From the NCBI GenBank assembly GCA_001724265.1, contig MEDY01000197.1, forward strand, positions 1 through 64,000: a DNA stretch of 64,000 nucleotides, given 5' to 3'. The number at the start of each line of letters is the position of its first letter. The stretch's first letter is position 1. The notes under the pieces were generated by a model. That model saw nothing but the letters and a program-made list of their open reading frames with translations, did not search any database and was not told where the DNA came from. Position numbers and translations under genes: made by a program. Origin of the DNA: Rhizaria sp. SCN 62-66 (lineage: Eukaryota; Rhizaria, unplaced). Shown in pieces: positions 1 through 9,657 of the stretch.

Positions 1-289
1 GGGGGGGTCAGGGGCAGCAACACCGATTGGTGATATTGATGCTGTACGTCGTACGTGCTGTTTGTGGTGGTGATTCAAGAAGGGTATTTAGCGACACAAC
101 ATATCACAGTCATTACGTGCGTCGCACAGGAGTGTTACGTTTGACATCCATGCGCTGCACACCGTATGCCCTGGAGGAAGAAGAGAGCATACCGACTGAA
201 CCAAACTGGCGCTAGAGATCTTTACAAGAAGGGAAGAGTTAAATAACTCTCACGATGCTGATTATAAAACGCTTTTAGGCAGGGATTTC

Positions 290-2205
290 TTAAGCAGTAA
301 CAGCAACCGAGGTAGAGTTATAGATGCAGGCATTACGTGCAATGCGGAAATTGCCGTTCTCGCCCCTGTAAAACGCATACATATCCATAAAACAAACAAT
401 ACATACAAAATAAAGCGAATGAGCGTCGTGCGAGTCAAAAAACACTATCCAAGAACAAGCGTGACGAACGATGTCGAAGAAGAGAGAATACATGAAGAGG
501 ACAAAATATTTAAATAATAAGATCTTTACATTATAACACAACCTAATTGTCAATAATCGCATAAGATCGAAGGAGAGAGATTTATACAGGCGATTCAGGA
601 TTTGACCCCCCCAAAAACGTACCAGCCGGAGCCCCACGAGTTGCGGATCAGGAAGTAGTCGAGCTTCCACATGCGGGGCATGTCAGCCTCCTTGACAGCC
701 TTGAACTGCTCGCGGCCAGTCTGGCGGTCGATCAGCGCGCTGCTGTAGCCAACAAGCGTGACGGCGTGGTTGGGGTAAGGAGAGCAGCTGGTGACGATGC
801 CGGACTGGTAGAACTGCAGAGAGCCCTCAGCATGAAGACCGACGACAAGGGGGGAGCGGGCGACGGCAGCCATGTGAGCGATCTCAGTGCGGGGGATCTG
901 CTCGACGGTGCGGATGCGGACGTCAGAGCGCTCGACGCCACTGTTGCAAGGCTGCTGGTAGCCCTGTGAGAGTGCGGAAAGAGGATGAACAATGAGGATA
1001 ATTTGGACAAACTTAGACACAATTTTCAACATAAACGTCTAAAACGTTGTTTTAACACACATAAACGTGAAATTATTGAACGTGATGCACAGTCGTTGCT
1101 GATGCTCCAAAAAGGGGCAACTTGAAAAGATTTGTTCAGGAAACGTACCGCATACTTGTACTTGGACTCGAGACTGATACCGTTGGCCTTGACGTAGCGG
1201 GCGGCATCAACAAAGTAACCACCGTTGCAGGACGAGGTGCGGCTAGTGCAGTCAAGAAGCTCCTGCTCCGAGACGTCAAGAGGGGTGGTAAGCTTGTTGG
1301 CGATGGCGTGGGTACTCTCGATCATGGAGGCGGCACTAAAGCTCCAGCACGAGCCGCACTGGCCCTGGGAACGGATGCGCCACTTGCTGCCGAAGTGCTT
1401 CGACCAGTCGACGGACTGGGGGAGGTCCTCAAGGTTGAGCTGGGCCTCGGCGAGGTTGCTGGTGTCGCCGGCGACCTCGGTCTCAGCATCGGCGTCAAGG
1501 AGGGAGCCCTTGACATCGGTCTTGAAACCGAGCATCTTCTTGAACTCGGCCGGGGTGAGGTCGGTGAGCTCGTTGACGGCCATGGTGAAAGTCTCCTTCT
1601 TGCTGTTGTGGAGGGTGATCTTCTCGAGGTTGGCCTTGAAGCTATAGATAGCGCGAAAGGTTCATTGGTGGAAGAGAGAGAGAATAGAAAGGAGTGAGTA
1701 CATTGATGACTACGGTGACAAATTAAGTGTTCATAGTCTAGTTTAAAGTTATGTTGCATAAAACACAAACACATATCGTGGATGAGCATGTGTGTAGACT
1801 TAAAAGAGCAAACCATGCCATATTTGAATCAAAATGGCGTCGTCAAAAATTTGGAGAAACGTACGTGGCGAGCTTAGCGGGGATGGAGCTCGCGGAGTAG
1901 GCCTTCTTGAACTTGGTGATAAAGTTCTTGAAGACTAAGGAAAGGAACCGAAAGCAATGTGGCGTATTCAATGAATGTGAGTGTTAGATTTGCGTGTATA
2001 AGCGAGATCTAATGTCAAAACTGACACTTTTGGGAGCGATCGAAAGTGGCCGGGAGCGAAAGGGAGTTCAGTGGACAAGATATCAAGTCAGTTTAGGGAC
2101 AAAAGCAGACGTACGGGCGGCATACTGCGCAACGGTAAAGACACCGGCCTGCGCCGTGCAGATGTAGCAGAGAACCGCCACGAGAATGACCTTGGTGGAG
2201 AGCAT
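290..2205 (-). CDS. Cathepsin-like papain-family (C1A) cysteine protease, five exons
   Basis: Secreted or lysosomal endopeptidase of the papain family. Exons (minus strand): 2205-2115, 1934-1865, 1641-1149, 963-623, 365-290; all four introns begin GTACGT. The spliced protein is 356 residues and ends in TAA. It starts with a signal peptide (MLSTKVILVAVLCYICTAQA), followed by an I29-type propeptide (FTMAVNELTDLTPAEFKKML). The mature domain begins near LPQSVDWS. The catalytic Cys lies in QGQCGSCWSF, the His in NHAVTLVGY and the Asn in NSWGSGWGENGN. That Asn motif is complete only after joining exons 4 and 5, which supports the last intron; the unspliced reading runs into a premature TGA. Length and domain order are normal for cathepsin L-like enzymes. 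The exact subfamily cannot be settled by eye. Confidence 0.93.
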
Positions 2206-3915
2206 TCCGGCACACACTGAGGGCGGGGAAAGTGTCGGACGATGGTCAAAAAAGAAAACAGAGTCGGTGAGACACAAAAAAGAAGTTTGTTGAGAAGAGC
2301 ATCGTATTGTCTAAATATAAAGACCGCAACACGCTTATAAATTTGAGGATATATGCATTTTAGAAAAGATACAGAGGGGAATCTTCATCGGAAAAACATC
2401 GTTAGCGAGGATTGCCTCGACCTCCTTTTGCCGAGCCGCGAAGTGACATTTTGCTTCACAGCACCCCTGCAACCGGAAGGCCACAAATGCTGAGCAGAGC
2501 TCAAGAGGTGATCTATGCACTGCGTACATGAAAATCCAACAATATCGTCTTCATGAATCTCACTAAGTCTTTTTGGCTCAACCCCCAACCCGACATCAAT
2601 CTCTTGGTCACTTTTCGCTCTGGACCGGCTTAAGTTTTTTTTTTTACTTTAACGGGCCAAGCAACCCACAGTCGCAAAGTAAAAAACATGATAACCTTAC
2701 GGACTCAAAACCTTTGTGTAATGGACACAAAATGCTTTATTTTCTGCTTAGATCAAAATGTCGCGACATTAATTTTGCAAAATCAAGTCTTAGTTCGGCA
2801 TTTACACCTATCTCTGGTGTTTTATCGCTTCAAGCGTGGAGCCTGTCCACTCCTCGTGAGCGCGTGCAAAGCGCGTGCTCACAACGTTTTGGAGGTCAAG
2901 ATCACGTTTTTAAATCATTTTGACTCATTTATTACTACGGCAGTGTTAAACAGAGTCGATACCACGTTATTATTTGGTTAGTTTTTCACCATTGTCTCTG
3001 TTCACTATGTTGATTTTGTTTGGAGGTTCGTTGCAAGCGCGTCGCCTCGAACTCCCACATCCAAGTGTATTTGAAGATATTTCGTTCGTATTTCACTTAT
3101 ATATCATAGTAATAAACGTCATATAAGCGCAACCTGCATACAATTTGCGAAAACCGAAGCTTTTGGGTGAGAATACACTGATATTTCTAGCTTACTTCGT
3201 GAGTGGCAAAGATGCTTTAAGATTGAAATGTCCGTTTGATTGCGGATTTATGACAAATTCCTCTGTTTTCTCTTTAGAACTTAATACGCATATCCATGGT
3301 CAGATGAGTTTGAGAAGAAAAACCGCTTGACAAAAGCATCTTCAGATTCGCGATCTCCGCTGCGCTTTAAGCATCGTCTACAGCATCGTGCGCCAACTTA
3401 ACGTCTGCTAGAGTACTGTCAAGCATCGCAAACGTCCGAATTAGCAAGTGGTAGAACGCTGTCCTGTGCGGGGCTCATGTGAAAGTACATCATTTCTGAC
3501 GAGCGCCTGGAACAGTTTGCTGCCGTCAAACAACCAAACCCGCGACGGTTATCCGCTCGACTCCACGAGCGTCGTGTTTTCATCTTCTTGCTGCCGGTGT
3601 CGAGGCGGCGACTCTGCAGGTCAATGTAGCGCCCGCAATTGGCGACTGGCCGGTCACAAAGATCAGCGACTATAGTGGCACGGTCGCGGTCTGATGGGGC
3701 ATCTGGAAAGACGCGGCGGATCATCCCCGTGATTTACGAGGGGAACCTCAATAAATGATGTTGTTCGTGTAAACCATAAGCTTTGTATTTAATGGACAAA
3801 CGTTCAAAAGTTACTGCTTTTGTTTTATTGTCCCATGGCGACACGACGTCGTCCAATATTAATGTTAAATTTTTTAACCATAGAGGCAAGTGAAGTGCAC
3901 TAACAGCGTGAGCTT
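2206..3915. other. Intergenic region, upstream of the protease gene
   Basis: About 1.7 kb, mostly AT-rich, with only short open frames of non-coding composition. It should hold the protease promoter and the 3' end of the hendecad gene. A more GC-rich island at about 3340-3730 holds an unassigned 101-codon minus-strand frame (3419-3724); see findings. Confidence 0.6.
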
Positions 3916-6900
3916 TTATGCACCAGCCGCTGCTGGGGCGGCCGCAGCCGCCGCATAGTCCGCCGGCGTTAGCGCCACGTTCGCGCTGTCATCGTACAGC
4001 GTCGCGGCGTCACACTCGCGCACCATGCGATGACACAGATCAGGGTTATACCCTTCAGCATCAGGCGAACAGATCTCTGCGCACTCAAACGTGCAGCACC
4101 CATGCATCAGGTTCACGCGGTGCCCGTCCGCGGCGACAGCGTCAGGCGCGCCGTCGACAGTGGGACTGCGGCGACGGCGCGCGCGCTCACCACGGTGCTC
4201 GCGCGCGTTGCGGCGAGCCTCAGCCCAGGGACGGCGCGACGGGGAGTCGCGCGACCGCGCTGATGCAGCAGCAGTAGCGGCGGCGCCGTCAATGTTGGTC
4301 ATTGAAGCACTTGATGACGCAGTGCTTGGAGCTGCCGCTGCCATGTCATCGCTTCCGCGAACTGCAGAATAGCGCACTGCATGGGCAGCGTTGTCAGCGG
4401 TCATAGTTGCGTAGCCACGGCGCCGTGCGGGGATTGTGATCACAGGGATGTTGCTGTTGCGAGACTCAGTTCTACGAGCAGACCGGCTTGCAGTCACAGC
4501 GCTATCCCTCACAGCACCAGACTCTGCTGGAGTGTGGGCGTTAGCCGCATTGCCAGCGAGCGGCGAGGCGGCGAATTCACGTGGCGGAATCTCAGTGCTC
4601 CAGCTGTGGTTACGGCCCCACGCGCCCAGGCGACGGCGAAAGCGCGCGATTGCAGACGCAGAGTCACGCGCTGGCCCAGCAACAGTCAGCCTTGGGCCAT
4701 CACCCACCCGCGGGCACCGTGACTCCGCTTCTGCATCAGTAACAGGGCTAGCGCGAGGACCAGTGCTGGTTTCAGTGCTAGGGCGTGCGATGCCGAGACC
4801 GGGAGGCAGTGGTGACGCGGCCAGAAGATCAGAGAGCGCTGTCACAACAGCGTCCTCATCAGTTTCTTTTACTTCGCGCCACGTGTTGCGCGTGCGAACG
4901 CGGCGGTTGCGTCGTGCGCGTTCGTGCTTGCGACCGCGGCGCTTACATGCACCAGCATTTGCGCCACCGTTGTCACCGGTATCTGTAACAGCAGCCGTGT
5001 CAGGACAGTCAGCGTTGATAGTGACTGGGGCGCGGGCAGCAAGTTCAGTGAACACGTCGTCAATCTCAGCTCGATTAATGTACGTGCTGCCAGCGGTGCG
5101 GTCCTTGTTCTTCTCAGGCTCAGCGTCGCCGTGATTAGCGCGGATGTGGCCGCCGTAGATAGCGCGATTTTCGCCGGTGATACGGCCAACAGGGCCAATG
5201 CCATCGTGGATCGGGTGATACCGCAGTGTTGTGAATCGACGGCTGCGGCTGTAACGCCTGGAGCCCGCATCACTGTTTGCAGCAGCAACACCAGCGGCGC
5301 GTACACAGTTAGCGTTAGATCGATCACGAGCAACCTCGCAGTTGCTCATCATGTTCACCGAGCCAACTGCACTAGCACGGGCACCATACGCATTGTAGCT
5401 GTTACGATTGCTTGTGTCTCGACTATCGACCGCCGGAAGTGCAACGCCGGGGCTGCCAATATCGCGTTCATTTGGCTTATTACGATCGCAAACACGTCCT
5501 CTGCCACCGCACCTTTCACGGCGGTAGTCACTGTAGTCGCGGCGCCGTGGAATCTCACGTTCACCGCCCTCAGCAGAGTCAAAGAATATAAGTGTCGGGG
5601 CACCGTTGCCTGAGGCACGACTGCTAGCCACGCTGCGATCACTGGGCGTGCATGGACTGAGCTCTGTGCGCTCCATGACGCTTGAGACGACATCCGGCTT
5701 TGCGCGCCCAGTCGGATCAAACACTGCTGTGCTCGCAGGCGCGTGATCACGCACGACCAACGTTGTGATAGTCGGCTGCACTGCTGTACCGCCAGTCTCG
5801 GTCGCAGGCGGGGGGACGGCCGTTGTGTCGCTTTCGCCGTGGCCGCTGCGGTGAATCCCAGAGGGCGCTGCAGCGAGGCGCGGGGCCAGTCCGGCTCGCG
5901 CATCAGCAGCGGCACGGTTGCCGGCAGTGTCCAGCGCCGGCACAAACGAAGCTGAAGTGACCGTGCGCGGCGGCTCAGGCACAGGCGGCGCAATGCCGCT
6001 CGCGTCTGTCAGCACAGGAGGGCTCTCTACGACGGGCGTAGGCTTGATACAGCGCCTTGGATGGCGCCTGCATAGCCGCTCTAACCGCTGACGAAAGATT
6101 GGGTTGTTTGCGGACGTGTACACACGGGCTGCATCGCCTGAGGAAGTTAAGGTGCCCCGAGAAGGTAAGCCGCTGCCGGGCCTCATGCCAGGGGGAACAA
6201 CGGCGTCAGGCACGTCCGGCGCTGTCATAAGTAGCGAAACATCCGCTGCAGGAACTGGAGGTGCCCTCATCAACGCCATCGTCGTCCCACGGCGATCGTT
6301 CGAGTCGCGCTCATCGTCGCTGTCGCTGTTGCGGCGCGCTCGTGCTTCGTCGATTTCACGGCGGGAAGCGGGGCCCGGCGGTGAGCGAGAGTATGGATAC
6401 AGCGAGCCACCAGGATAAGGATACGGCTCGCGGTAGCGAACACCGCCGTCGCGGTCAGCGCGGGCGTTGCGACCGCCGTAGCCGCTGAGCTCGCGGTTGT
6501 TATCAACGTACTCGTGGTTACCGGAGCGGATGCAGTTTGCGCGGTTGCGGCTGCGGTACGGGTCACGGGTGTTGCTATTGCCACCGTAGTCGTTGCGACA
6601 GCCCCACAGCGGCTGCATCAGCGCGTTGTACGGCGCGGCGGGGTGGCGACGCGGCGCGGGGAGCTCAGTGTACGGGTCGCGCTCAATGTAGTCAAAGTAA
6701 ACAGAACGGATATCTAGAAGAACAATAAATGAAGATCAAAACACACATGTGCTGGGTGAGTAAAAACAACAAGCGCGCTCGATTAGCCCATTTTGCGATT
6801 TGTTATGGAGTTAGCGTACCTGCTACGTTAGGATTCATGGTGTACGGCGGCTCACTGTCTTCGTTTGCGGCTAAAGTAGCGGACATGACAGCGCGCCTCG

Positions 6901-8671
6901 GCCGCCACTAACCGTCAACAACCTCGCCTCGCTCGCGTCCGCGGCTGCGGCTGCGAGCGCGCGCGTAACTGTCATCGGGCACGTTAGCAGCAAACGAGTC
7001 CGGGTCAGGCAGCCGGCGAATGCGGCGGCCGCTGCGTCGCTCCAGTGCGCGCTCGCGTTCGCGACCAGAATCCCTAACTTGGCGAGCGCGCGTGCGCTCA
7101 GGGATCTCTAGCGGCATTGCAACTCCACCACTGTTGGTATGGACTGGGTGCAAGCGGCGCATGTCGCGTCCCCAGCTAAACACGCGGTCACCAGCGTTGC
7201 TTGCGGTGTGGCCAACGACCACGGTCGGCTCAGGCGAGCCATCGGTGACCTTCTCAAAGGCGTTACGCGTTGCATCAGCAGCGTCACGCGCTGCGTGGCG
7301 AACTCGCGCCGCAGCGTCACTGGCAAAATGGCGAACACGCGCTGCTGCGTTGGAGAAGAAGTCCCGCGTCGACTCGGCCGCCTCACCCGCAACTTCGCGA
7401 GTGCGCGTGGCAGCGTTACCTGCGGCCTCACGTGTACGTGTTGCAGCGTCTGACGCAAAGTCACGTGTGCGCTCTGCAGCGTCGCTGGCGACTTCACGAG
7501 TGCGCGTTGCAGCGTCAACAGCGAAGTCACGCGTATGCTCGGCAACATTACTCGCAACATCGCGGGTGCGCGCGGCTGCGTCTTCCACAAACTCGCGTGT
7601 GTGCTCAACAGCACTAGACGCGGCATCCCGCGTGCGAGCGCCAGCGTCCTCAGCCAAGTCACGAGTGCGCGCGCCCGCGTCGGCCACAGCGTCGCGCGCG
7701 TGGGCCGCAGCGTCGCTAGCCGTTTCACCTACACGGTGCGCAGCGTCCGCGGTTGAGTCGCGCGCGCGGGCAGCTGAGTCAGCAACTGCGTCGCGCGTGT
7801 GCGTCGCTGCATCGCCGACAGCGTGGCGCGCGCGGTCTGCGGCGTCTGTGGCGTAGTCACCCGTTGCAGCGGCAGCGTCACGCGCGCGGTCCGCAGCAGT
7901 GCGCGCAGCTTCACGCGTTCGGTCTGCGGCGTCAACAGCGAAGTCACGCGTGTTTGTGGCCGCTGAGTCAAGCGCGTCGCCCGTACGCTCAGCAGCACGG
8001 CGGGCAAAGTCGCGCGTATCAGCTGCCGCGTCTGAAACAGCGCTGCCGGTGCGCTAGAAAACGCGACGGCCAATGCCGCGTGTGTCGGCCGCCGCACTCG
8101 TAACACCGGCTTCGATGCGATCGTCGGCGCGCCGGACAAAGTCGCGTGTGTCCGCGGCGGCATTGCGGGCGGCGTCACTAGCGCGGGACTCGGCGCCAAA
8201 GATGGAATTGCGCGCGCGGGTATACGCATTGGCGCCAACTTCGCGAGTGCGATCAGCCGCGTCAATTGCGGTGTCGCGAGTGTGGGCAACGGCGTCAGAG
8301 CCAAAATGACGCGCGCGCGCTGCAGCCTCCGCTGCCAAGTTGCGCGAATGAGAGTACGCGTCCGAGGCCGCATGGCGCGTGTCTTCCGCGGCGCGGTCGG
8401 TTGCACGGGCAAGGCGGCGCGCGCGGGCTGCGACAGACTCCCGAGCGCGCTCCCACCACGAGCGGTGCTCTCGCTCGGTGGCTTCGGCAGTCGCAGGTAC
8501 TGCAGGAGGCGCGGAGAGCGCCGTGACGTGGTGAGTGTTAGTTGGCCAGGTCCACGGGGGTCCGATTACGGCAGAGACATAGATCGCTGCGAGGGTTAGA
8601 AGGAGAAGTTGCGTTAGGATGCGGCGGGTGAGAGTCCGCCGACTTGAAGTGAGCCAGTCAGTTCGACCCAT
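3916..8671 (-). CDS. Membrane-anchored hendecad-repeat protein, read through two in-frame TAG codons
   Basis: Exon 1 is 8671-6820 and exon 2 is 6713-3916 (intron 6714-6819, donor GTACGC, acceptor TTCTTCTAG); the stop is TAA. If TAG is sense the product is about 1549 residues. Visible parts: ATG at 8671; a basic then hydrophobic segment (residues about 18-36, signal anchor or signal peptide); 33 eleven-residue repeats with consensus DAAxRTRDxAx (residues 104-473), broken once by a 7-residue insert; an Arg/Ser-rich linker; then EPPYTMNPNVADIRSVYFDY across the splice; a long disordered region; and a Cys-rich C-terminus (HGCCTFECAEIC). TAGs fall at residues 206 and 588. Under the standard code this splits into three pieces: a truncated N-terminus, a headless repeat block, and a separate gene whose ATG (6886) lies only 21 bp past a TAG and in the same frame. 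Hendecads of this kind occur in group 3 LEA proteins, apolipoproteins and perilipins. Function unknown; lipid or membrane-surface binding is an inference. Confidence 0.75.
6908..6910 (-). other. In-frame TAG read as sense (probably Gln)
   Basis: Joins GEVVDG to WRPRRAVMSATLAANEDSE in one frame, fusing the repeat domain to the segment that continues through the 6714-6819 intron. Confidence 0.7.
7253..8362 (-). repeat. Array of 33 coding hendecads (33-bp period)
   Basis: Tandem 11-residue units (for example DAAERTRDFAS, DAATRTREVAS, EAAESTRDFFS) with Ala at 2-3, Arg at 5 and 7, and Asp at 1 and 8. Fifteen units, then the 7-residue ATGDYAT, then 18 units. The period predicts a long amphipathic 11/3 helix. 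TAG 8054-8056 is position 4 of unit 10. Confidence 0.9.
8054..8056 (-). other. In-frame TAG read as sense (probably Gln)
   Basis: Position 4 of hendecad 10 (RVF-TAG-RTGSAVS). Units 9 and 11 are exactly 22 codons apart, so the repeat register is kept through the TAG. Position 4 elsewhere is a variable, mostly small or polar residue (S, A, D, T, E, H). Confidence 0.8.
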
Positions 8672-9657
8672 AGCTCTCTGAGTGAACACGAAGAAGAGTG
8701 AAAGACCTAAAGGAATGAGCGTCGATTTTATGAATTTAAATGTTAAAAGTGAGGCTGTGAAGCAAATATAACGATTCACTACTGCCTTTTGACTTGTGTT
8801 CAGTTCGACCGTCGGACGACTGACAACCCGTGTTGCAACTTGAAAAAAATTAATACCGTACATGTACTACCAAACACTACAAGCAAGGGATGTTGACATT
8901 TTGTAATAAAAAAACACGATAAAAATAATATTGTGAAATAGTATGAAATACAAAATATTTTATTTTTACATGCATTCTGCTTCAGGAACACGTAGGGGTG
9001 TACTTTAAACTAGTCTTCGCAACTGAAAAGACCTGGAGACCTGTTGTCAAAGCATGAGGAGGGATAGCGAAGGATAGATCATACCTCATTGTATTGCACA
9101 CGACGTGCTACAAAGAAAGACAACTACTAATTAAGCAAAAGAATGGCGTCAGAGACTCTCGGAGGAGGTCTGAGAGTTGCCATACATGGTCACAATCACA
9201 GGATCTGTCAGACAAACGACTTGACAAAAATTAACACAGAAACATATCAAAGTGAATTCAGAGCATTGTAGCGTACTTACTGCAGAGATTTCGGAAGAAT
9301 AGTTCATTAACCACCGCGTCGCTGCTGCTTGCACAGTGGTGTGAAGACTCAGTTGTCCAACAAATTAGAGCAATGAGTTCATCACCACTCAAGAAAAAGG
9401 CAAAGGCAGACGACACTCAATCATGATAGGCATAAATATAATCAACATACTTTTAATCAAAACAATTGCAAAAGACTAATAGTCGCCTCAAAAAAGGTAA
9501 AGGCGTATCTTTAAAAAGTAGAATGCATCTCTTATTCGTTGATTTACGCTCGACGTTCGTGTTGTTTCACGATCCGTGCAAGATAGTTTAAAAATGATCA
9601 AAATAGCATCAAAATAAAACAAACAGTCGACAAAAAATATATCGGCTTATCAAAGTT
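8672..9657. other. Intergenic region between two minus-strand genes
   Basis: AT-rich, about 1 kb. It holds the promoter side of the hendecad gene and, at 9149-9307, a possible tiny spliced ORF (separate entry). Nothing else recognised. Confidence 0.6.
9149..9307 (-). CDS. Possible tiny spliced ORF (28 residues)
   Basis: Exon 9307-9277 and exon 9204-9149 would be joined across a 72-nt intron with a GTACGC donor and a TTTGTCTGACAG acceptor, giving MNYSSEISAV then NPVIVTMYGN and a TGA stop. The frame also stays open without splicing. The donor matches the window's unusual consensus, which is the only reason to list it. It could equally be a spliced non-coding RNA or chance. Confidence 0.2.
   Translation of the reverse strand: MNYSSEISAVSTLQCSEFTLICFCVNFCQVVCLTDPVIVTMYGNSQTSSESL

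Noticed and set aside
3436-3510. tRNA-like A-box string (TAGCAAGTGGTAGAACGC)
   Set aside because: No matching T-loop (GTTCRANNC) at the right spacing and no acceptor-stem pairing.
4436-5134. Long plus-strand frames opposite the hendecad gene's second exon
   Set aside because: They mirror a GC-rich coding strand and have Arg/Ala-rich shadow composition; the minus frame is 2.8 kb and spliced in register.
6714-6886. A separate gene starting at ATG 6886
   Set aside because: It is in the same frame as the upstream repeat ORF and only 21 bp beyond its TAG; with other in-frame TAGs in the window, one continuous gene is simpler.
7020-7856. 278-codon plus-strand frame with Ala/Ser/Arg repeats
   Set aside because: It is the complement of the 33-bp hendecad array; repeats force open frames on both strands.
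8671-8863. N-terminal extension of the hendecad gene to 8863
   Set aside because: AT-rich, non-coding composition before the ATG at 8671, which directly precedes a good signal-anchor sequence.
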